64,000 bases of DNA, taken from positions 59,545-123,544 of the forward strand of contig NZ_JONK01000013.1 in assembly GCF_000711885.1 (NCBI RefSeq). The letters are read 5' to 3'. A program made the translations under genes and the position numbers. The notes below the pieces were generated by a model. It was not told the DNA's origin, did not search any database, and saw only the letters and a program-made list of their open reading frames with translations. Shown here in pieces: positions 58,636 to 64,000 of this stretch (position 1 is its first letter; each line of letters starts with the position of its first letter). Origin of the DNA: Chromobacterium haemolyticum DSM 19808. Its GTDB lineage: Bacteria > Pseudomonadota > Gammaproteobacteria > Burkholderiales > Chromobacteriaceae.

Positions 58636-59320
58636 TTCGAGCACCCTTTCTCGATTTCTTCTCGGTCGCTACCGGAGCCGGTTGAACTTGACCCGGCTTG
58701 AGCTCGCCCTTGTATACCCATACCTTGATGCCGATGATACCGTAGGTAGTTTTGGCTTCGGAGGTAGCGTAGTCTACGTCTGCGCGCAGGGTATGCAGCG
58801 GCACGCGGCCTTCGCGGTACCATTCGCTACGAGCGATGTCGATACCGTTCAGACGGCCGGAGCTCATGATCTTGATGCCTTGAGCGCCCATGCGCATTGC
58901 GTTTTGCATAGCGCGCTTCATGGCGCGACGGAACATCACGCGCTTCTCCAGTTGGGAAGCGATGCCGTCGGCGATGATTTGAGCATCCAGTTCCGGCTTG
59001 CGAACTTCTTCGATGTTCACATGCACGGGAACGCCCAGGCGCTTTTGCAGTTCTTGCTTGAGCAGCTCGATGTCCTCGCCTTTTTTACCGATCACAACAC
59101 CCGGACGGGCGCTGTGAATGGTGATGCGGGCGGACTTAGCCGGGCGCTCGATGGTCACACGGCCAACCGAAGCGTGACCCAGACGCTTTTTCAGGAATTC
59201 GCGAACTTCGATATCCTGCTTCAGCATTTCCGGGAAGTTCTGCGAATTCGCGAACCACTTGGAAGACCAGTTTTTGTTAACGGCAAGACGGAATCCCGTC
59301 GGATGAATCTTCTGACCCAT
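58619..59320 (-). CDS. rpsC: Ribosomal protein S3
   Basis: 233 residues, start [27 protein letters not shown] domain with the loop [12 protein letters not shown]. Part of the mRNA entry channel. Confidence 0.98.
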   Translation of the reverse strand: MGQKIHPTGFRLAVNKNWSSKWFANSQNFPEMLKQDIEVREFLKKRLGHASVGRVTIERPAKSARITIHSARPGVVIGKKGEDIELLKQELQKRLGVPVHVNIEEVRKPELDAQIIADGIASQLEKRVMFRRAMKRAMQNAMRMGAQGIKIMSSGRLNGIDIARSEWYREGRVPLHTLRADVDYATSEAKTTYGIIGIKVWVYKGELKPGQVQPAPVATEKKSRKGARNAAAN

Positions 59321-59330
59321 TTCTTACCCC

Positions 59331-59660
59331 TTAATTGCCAACGGTCAACGAGATGTGGCAGGTCTGCTTTTCGATGCGATTGCCACGACCCTTAGCACGG
59401 GCGGTGAAACGCTTCAGACTAGCGCCTTTGTCAACAAAGATGCCGGTGACACGCAGGGTGTCAATGTCGGCGCCTTCGTTGTGCTCGGCGTTAGCGATGG
59501 CAGATTCCAGCACTTTCTTGATGATTACCGCGCCCTTCTTCGGGGAGAAGGCCAAGATATTCAGAGCCTGATCAACGGACTTGCCGCGGATCAGATCGGC
59601 CACCAGGCGGCATTTTTGTGCCGACAGGCGAACGCTTTTCAGATTTGCAGATACTCTCAT
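59331..59660 (-). CDS. rplV: Ribosomal protein L22
   Basis: 109 residues ([43 protein letters not shown]). Its beta-hairpin lines the exit tunnel, the macrolide-related region. Confidence 0.98.
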   Translation of the reverse strand: MRVSANLKSVRLSAQKCRLVADLIRGKSVDQALNILAFSPKKGAVIIKKVLESAIANAEHNEGADIDTLRVTGIFVDKGASLKRFTARAKGRGNRIEKQTCHISLTVGN

Positions 59661-59669
59661 CGCTTCACC

Positions 59670-59948
59670 TTATCTCTTCTTCGCCTTCTTATCGGCCGCG
59701 TGGCCTTTGAAGGTACGAGTCAGCGAGAATTCGCCCAGTTTATGGCCGACCATGTTTTCGGAAACATAAACAGGCACATGGGTGCGACCGTTGTGCACAG
59801 CGATGGTCAGACCAATGAAATCCGGCAGGATGGTCGAACGACGAGACCAAGTCTTGATCGGACGCTTGTCGCTGGTTGCCCGCACCGCATCTACTTTTTT
59901 CAGCAGATGCAGATCAACGAACGGGCCTTTTTTCTGCGAACGTGCCAT
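59670..59948 (-). CDS. rpsS: Ribosomal protein S19
   Basis: 92 residues from [19 protein letters not shown] (59948); a TTG six bases upstream is ignored. Binds the small-subunit head with S13. Confidence 0.98.
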   Translation of the reverse strand: MARSQKKGPFVDLHLLKKVDAVRATSDKRPIKTWSRRSTILPDFIGLTIAVHNGRTHVPVYVSENMVGHKLGEFSLTRTFKGHAADKKAKKR

Positions 59949-59954
59949 TGTCAA

Positions 59955-60788
59955 TTACCCTTTTTTGGAATAGCGACGGCGTACGATCATATTGTCGGTA
60001 CGCTTGTTGCGACGGGTACGGAAGCCCTTAGCCGGAGTGCCCCACGGGCTAACCGGCACACGGCCTTCGCCAGTACGGCCTTCACCACCACCGTGCGGGT
60101 GGTCAACCGGGTTCATGGCAACGCCACGAACGGTCGGACGGATACCGCGCCAGCGAGTAGCGCCAGCCTTGCCCAGCTTGCGCAGGGAGTGCTCTTCGTT
60201 ACCCACTTCACCAACAGTCGCTCGGCAATCAACGTGCACCAGGCGAATTTCGCCCGAACGCAGACGCAGTTGAGCGTAAGCGCCTTCGCGAGCCAGCAGC
60301 ATCGCGGATGCGCCAGCGGAACGAACCATCTGAGCGCCCTTGCCAGGCTGCATTTCCACGCAGTGGATAGTGGTACCCACCGGGATGTTGCGGATCGGCA
60401 GAGCGTTACCGGCCTTGATCGGAGCTTCCGCGCCGGACAACAGCTCAGCGCCGGCTTTCACACCGCGCGGGGCGATGATGTAGCGACGCTCGCCATCGGC
60501 GTAGCACAGGAGAGCAATGTGAGCGGTGCGGTTCGGATCGTATTCGATGCGTTCCACTTTCGCCGGGATGCCATCCTTGTTGCGACGGAAGTCGATGATG
60601 CGGTAGTGCTTCTTGTGGCCACCGCCACGATGACGCGTGGTGATGTGACCATTGTGGTTACGGCCACCGGTGGAAGATTTCTTTTCCAACAGGGCGGCGT
60701 GCGGAGCACCTTTGTGCAGGTCAGGGTTTACTACCTTGACAACGGCACGGCGGCCCGCGGAAGTCGGTTTTACCTTAACGATAGGCAT
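59955..60788 (-). CDS. rplB: Ribosomal protein L2
   Basis: 277 residues. The C-terminal [22 protein letters not shown] contains the conserved His needed near the peptidyl-transferase centre. Confidence 0.98.
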   Translation of the reverse strand: MPIVKVKPTSAGRRAVVKVVNPDLHKGAPHAALLEKKSSTGGRNHNGHITTRHRGGGHKKHYRIIDFRRNKDGIPAKVERIEYDPNRTAHIALLCYADGERRYIIAPRGVKAGAELLSGAEAPIKAGNALPIRNIPVGTTIHCVEMQPGKGAQMVRSAGASAMLLAREGAYAQLRLRSGEIRLVHVDCRATVGEVGNEEHSLRKLGKAGATRWRGIRPTVRGVAMNPVDHPHGGGEGRTGEGRVPVSPWGTPAKGFRTRRNKRTDNMIVRRRYSKKG

Positions 60789-60799
60789 GCTCTATCTCC

Positions 60800-61108
60800 T
60801 TACTCCGCTGCGGCCGGGGTAGCGGTCAGATCAATTTCTTGACCTTCCACCAGGCTAACGTAGGCCTTTTTCCAGTCACTGCGACGACCGATGGAACGGC
60901 CAAAGCGCTTAACCTTGCCTTTGACATTCACAGTGGAAACGCCTTCAACTTTTACATTGAACAGCATTTCAACCGCGGCCTTGATTTCGGGCTTGGTCGC
61001 GTCTTTGGCAACGCGGAACGCCATTTGCTGGTTCTTCTCAGCAATCATGGTGCTCTTTTCGGAAACGATGGGAGCAAGAATTACTTGCAACAGACGTTCT
61101 TGGTTCAT
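60800..61108 (-). CDS. rplW: Ribosomal protein L23
   Basis: 102 residues ([28 protein letters not shown]). Docking site for trigger factor and SRP at the tunnel exit. Its ATG overlaps the rplD stop (ATGA). Confidence 0.98.
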   Translation of the reverse strand: MNQERLLQVILAPIVSEKSTMIAEKNQQMAFRVAKDATKPEIKAAVEMLFNVKVEGVSTVNVKGKVKRFGRSIGRRSDWKKAYVSLVEGQEIDLTATPAAAE

Positions 61109-61725
61109 GCCCACTGCTCCTCAAGTTGCTTCACAGCGTCGCGAGTGATCACGGTCTTCTTGAAGCGCAACAGGCTGTACGGATCAGCTTGAACCGCTTC
61201 GATAACCAGCACGTTCGGCAGGTTACGCGAAGAGAGATAGAGGTTTTCGCTCAGTTCGCCAGTGATGAACAAAGCCTGTTCCAGGCCCATCGGCTGAACG
61301 GTGCCAACGAATTCTTTGGTCTTCGGACTTTCAACGTTCAGCTCGTCAACCACGATCAGACGCTCGTCGCGGACCAGCTGCGACAGAATCGCGGCCATGC
61401 CTGCACGGAACATCTTGCGGTTAACTTTCTGAGTGAAGTTCTCGTCCGGCTTGTTCGGGAAGGCACGGCCACCACCACGACGGTTCGGGGTGGAAGTCAT
61501 ACCGGCACGAGCGTTACCAGTACCTTTCTGACGGAAAGGCTTTTTGGTCGAGTGCTTCACTTCAGCACGGGTCAGCTGGGCGCGGTTGCCGCTACGAGCA
61601 TTCGCCAGGAATGCGGTAACAACCTGATGCACCAGGGCTTCGTTGTATTCGCGGCCGAACAAAGAGTCGGACACTTGCAGGCTGCCAACAGCCTTGCCTT
61701 GGGTATTGATTACATTCAATTCCAT
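61105..61725 (-). CDS. rplD: Ribosomal protein L4
   Basis: 206 residues, start [23 protein letters not shown]. It lines the exit tunnel; in enterobacteria it also controls the S10 operon through attenuation in its leader. Its ATG overlaps the rplC stop by one base. Confidence 0.98.
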   Translation of the reverse strand: MELNVINTQGKAVGSLQVSDSLFGREYNEALVHQVVTAFLANARSGNRAQLTRAEVKHSTKKPFRQKGTGNARAGMTSTPNRRGGGRAFPNKPDENFTQKVNRKMFRAGMAAILSQLVRDERLIVVDELNVESPKTKEFVGTVQPMGLEQALFITGELSENLYLSSRNLPNVLVIEAVQADPYSLLRFKKTVITRDAVKQLEEQWA

Positions 61726-62369
61726 CACGCACCCGCCTTCACGCTAGGACGAACGACTACGTCACCGTTCTTGGCGCCAGGAACAGCGCCTTTAACCAGA
61801 ATCAGTTGACGCTCGGCATCGACACGAACGATTTCCAGGCACTGCACGGTGCTCTTGACGTTACCGTATTGGCCCGCCATGCGCTTACCCGGGAAAACGC
61901 GGCCCGGATCTTGCGCCTGACCGATGGAACCCGGCGTGTTATGCGAACGCGAGTTACCATGGGAAGCACGGTTGGAAGAGAAGTTGTGACGCTTGATCAC
62001 GCCGGAGAAGCCTTTACCTTTGGAGGTGCCGGTTACATCAACCAGTTGACCAACGGTGAAGATCTCAACAGCGATGGCATCGCCCGGCTTGAAGCTGGAC
62101 AGATCGGAGGCGGTCAGCGGAAACTCGACCAGACCCAGACCTGCTTCAACGCCAGCCTTGGCGAAGTGGCCCGCGGCAGCCTTAACAACACGGCTGGCCT
62201 TTTTGGAGCCATAGGTAACCTGCACGGCATTGTAGCCGTCGGTTTCAGCAGTTTTGATTTGCGTGACGCGGTTAGCGGACATGTCCAGCACAGTTACCGG
62301 GATGGTTGCGCCATCTTCGGCAAAAATGCGGGTCATGCCGACTTTGCGACCGACAAGACCTAAACTCAT
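61725..62369 (-). CDS. rplC: Ribosomal protein L3
   Basis: 214 residues from [20 protein letters not shown] (62369), with AAGGAAAT upstream. The long central loop includes [32 protein letters not shown] near the peptidyl-transferase centre. It is separated from rpsJ by a 158-base gap with a terminator-like hairpin. Confidence 0.98.
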   Translation of the reverse strand: MSLGLVGRKVGMTRIFAEDGATIPVTVLDMSANRVTQIKTAETDGYNAVQVTYGSKKASRVVKAAAGHFAKAGVEAGLGLVEFPLTASDLSSFKPGDAIAVEIFTVGQLVDVTGTSKGKGFSGVIKRHNFSSNRASHGNSRSHNTPGSIGQAQDPGRVFPGKRMAGQYGNVKSTVQCLEIVRVDAERQLILVKGAVPGAKNGDVVVRPSVKAGA

Positions 62370-62419
62370 GTTTATTTCCTTTTTCAGGCGCCGATTACGA
62401 TTGACCGGCATAAAAAACA

Positions 62420-62462
62420 CGACAGAAAAAACAAAAACGGACTCGCCAAAATGGCGAGTCCG
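62420..62462 (-). terminator. Terminator-like hairpin between rpsJ and rplC
   Basis: A perfect 11 bp stem (CGGACTCGCCA, 62438-62448, with 62452-62462), three-base loop, followed on the minus strand by GTTTTTGTTTTTT. It ends about 50 bases before rplC. It could terminate the tuf-rpsJ transcript or act as an attenuator. Confidence 0.85.
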
Positions 62463-62464
62463 CT

Positions 62465-62494
62465 AATGTATCACAGAAAATTCAAGAATCGCAA
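62465..62494 (-). promoter_or_regulatory. Possible promoter for rplC and downstream genes
   Basis: On the minus strand TTGCGA (62494-62489), 18-base spacer, TACATT (62470-62465). The match is moderate. If used, transcription would begin just at the hairpin 62438-62462. Confidence 0.35.
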
Positions 62495-62527
62495 GAACTT
62501 AGCTCGCAAACCCTTGAACTTAAGCGA

Positions 62528-62839
62528 TTACTGCAGCTTGATTTCCACATCCACACCGGCCGGCAGATCGAGCTTCATCAGAGCGTCGACGGTTTTGTCG
62601 GTCGGGTCCACGATGTCCATCAGACGCAGGTGAGTGCGGATTTCCAGCTGATCGCGGGAAGTCTTGTTCACGTGCGGGGAGCGCAGAACGTTGAAACGCT
62701 CGATTTTGGTCGGCAGCGGAACCGGGCCTTTAACAACGGCGCCGGTGCGCTTGGCGGTTTCAACGATTTCCTGAGCAGAGCGATCGATCAGGTTGTAATC
62801 GAAAGCCTTCAGGCGGATGCGGATTTTCTGGCTAGACAT
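62528..62839 (-). CDS. rpsJ: Ribosomal protein S10 (NusE)
   Basis: 103 residues ([50 protein letters not shown]). Besides its ribosomal role it acts in transcription antitermination with NusB. It lies 15 bases after tuf, as in other betaproteobacteria. Confidence 0.98.
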   Translation of the reverse strand: MSSQKIRIRLKAFDYNLIDRSAQEIVETAKRTGAVVKGPVPLPTKIERFNVLRSPHVNKTSRDQLEIRTHLRLMDIVDPTDKTVDALMKLDLPAGVDVEIKLQ

Positions 62840-62854
62840 TAGATTCTCCGATCC

Positions 62855-64000
62855 TTAAGCGATGATCTTGGCAACAACGCCGGCGCCGACGGTACGGCCG
62901 CCTTCGCGGATGGCGAAACGCAGACCTTCTTCCATGGCGATCGGAGCGATCAGCTCAACGGTGATTTCCACGTTATCGCCCGGCATTACCATTTCAACGC
63001 CTTCCGACAGGGTTACTGCGCCCGTTACGTCGGTAGTGCGGAAGTAGAACTGCGGACGGTAGTTCGCGAAGAACGGGGTGTGACGGCCACCTTCGTCTTT
63101 GCTCAGCACGTACACGGAAGCGCCGAACTTGGTGTGCGGGGTGATCGAACCCGGCTTAGCCAACACCTGGCCACGCTCAACGTCTTCACGCTTGGTGCCG
63201 CGCAGCAGCACGCCAACGTTGTCGCCGGCTTGACCTTGGTCCAGCAGCTTGCGGAACATTTCCACGCCGGTGCAAGTGGTCTTCGCGGTTGCCTTCAGGC
63301 CCACGATTTCCAGTTCTTCGCCGACTTTAACAATGCCGCGCTCTACGCGACCGGTTACCACGGTGCCGCGGCCGGAGATCGAGAACACGTCCTCGATCGG
63401 CAGCAGGAACGGCTTGTCGATGGCGCGTTCCGGAGTCGGGATGTAGGAATCCAGAGCAGCAGCCAGCTTGAAGATGGCCGGTTCGCCGTATTCGGACTGG
63501 TCGCCTTCCAGCGCCAGACGAGCGGAGCCAATCACCACCGGGGTGTCGTCGCCCGGGAAGTCGTAGGAAGACAGCAAATCGCGAACTTCCATTTCAACCA
63601 GTTCCAGCAGCTCAGCGTCGTCCACCAGGTCGGCCTTGTTCAGGAACACGATGATGTACGGAACGCCAACCTGACGGGACAGCAGGATGTGTTCGCGGGT
63701 TTGCGGCATCGGACCGTCAGCGGCCGAGCACACCAGGATAGCGCCGTCCATCTGGGCAGCACCGGTAATCATGTTCTTAACGTAGTCGGCGTGACCCGGG
63801 CAGTCTACGTGAGCGTAGTGACGGGACTCGGTTTCGTATTCTACGTGAGCAGTATTAATGGTAATACCGCGAGCCTTCTCTTCCGGCGCGCTGTCGATCT
63901 GGGAGTAGTCTTTGGCTTCGCCACCGAACTTCTTCGACAGAATAGTGGTGATAGCAGCGGTCAGAGTGGTTTTACCATGGTCCACGTGACCGATGGTGCC
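62855..64000 (-). CDS. tuf: Elongation factor Tu, 5' end outside the window
   Basis: 381 residues are visible; the frame is open to base 64000 and starts at [13 protein letters not shown], so only about 15 N-terminal residues are missing. G-domain motifs [16 protein letters not shown] and NKAD are intact, with the usual domains 2 and 3. Delivers aminoacyl-tRNA to the ribosome. Confidence 0.98.
   Translation of the reverse strand, partial: GTIGHVDHGKTTLTAAITTILSKKFGGEAKDYSQIDSAPEEKARGITINTAHVEYETESRHYAHVDCPGHADYVKNMITGAAQMDGAILVCSAADGPMPQTREHILLSRQVGVPYIIVFLNKADLVDDAELLELVEMEVRDLLSSYDFPGDDTPVVIGSARLALEGDQSEYGEPAIFKLAAALDSYIPTPERAIDKPFLLPIEDVFSISGRGTVVTGRVERGIVKVGEELEIVGLKATAKTTCTGVEMFRKLLDQGQAGDNVGVLLRGTKREDVERGQVLAKPGSITPHTKFGASVYVLSKDEGGRHTPFFANYRPQFYFRTTDVTGAVTLSEGVEMVMPGDNVEITVELIAPIAMEEGLRFAIREGGRTVGAGVVAKIIA

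Noticed and set aside
59355..60842. A 495-codon open frame antisense to rplB, rpsS and rplV.
   Set aside because: It is a shadow of highly biased ribosomal gene codons. The minus-strand proteins are universally conserved, and the antisense product has no family features.

Overview
This 64 kb window is GC-rich chromosomal DNA of a Neisseriales-type betaproteobacterium. It is most consistent with Chromobacterium or a close relative. This rests on the str-S10-spc-alpha ribosomal order, an RpoA starting MQNSASEF, three chemoreceptors, and cyn, agt-like and beta-alanine gene sets. No rRNA, tRNA, CRISPR array, prophage or complete insertion sequence is visible. The genus is an inference, since no database search was possible.

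Left part (1-13.4 kb): the 3' end of a nitronate monooxygenase gene, a metNIQ methionine importer (minus strand), a Sad-like succinate-semialdehyde dehydrogenase, a lone type I methylase fused to a specificity-like tail with unusual catalytic motifs, a chemoreceptor, an APC permease behind a GC-rich leader, and a cyanate module (cynR divergent from cynT-cynS).

Middle part (13.4-30.2 kb): tpx, then a long minus-strand cluster reading sensor kinase, response regulator, ABC ATPase, periplasmic binding protein, class II aldolase, two more binding proteins and two permeases. Its layout resembles the Pseudomonas agtSR-agtABCD system for 4-aminobutyrate and 5-aminovalerate, but with three binding proteins. 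A PuuR-like regulator is divergent from it. Next come a sodium:solute symporter behind a terminator-containing leader, a stand-alone protein with a JetD/DUF2220-like C-terminus, and a diguanylate cyclase.

Right part (30.3-48.8 kb): a GNAT acetyltransferase, a small secreted protein, miaB, a YciI-like gene, phoH-ybeY-corC-lnt, tryptophan dioxygenase, two chemoreceptors flanking a beta-alanine catabolic pair (mmsA and an omega-aminotransferase), a MocR-type regulator, a MOSC protein and glutaminase. The 4-aminobutyrate, 5-aminovalerate and beta-alanine genes together suggest use of omega-amino acids as carbon and nitrogen sources.

Ribosomal part (48.9-64 kb, minus strand): tuf (partial), rpsJ, rplC to rpsQ, rplN to rpmJ, rpsM to rplQ. 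Good promoter sequences precede rplN and rpsM, and an intrinsic-terminator-like hairpin lies between rpsJ and rplC. infA, expected between secY and rpmJ, survives only as a frameshifted remnant.

The main non-genic discovery is a family of 136-143 bp mobile miniature elements with about 18 bp terminal inverted repeats and 3 bp TNA target duplications. There are seven nearly complete copies and two fragments. At seven loci the element end coincides with or directly abuts a stop codon.
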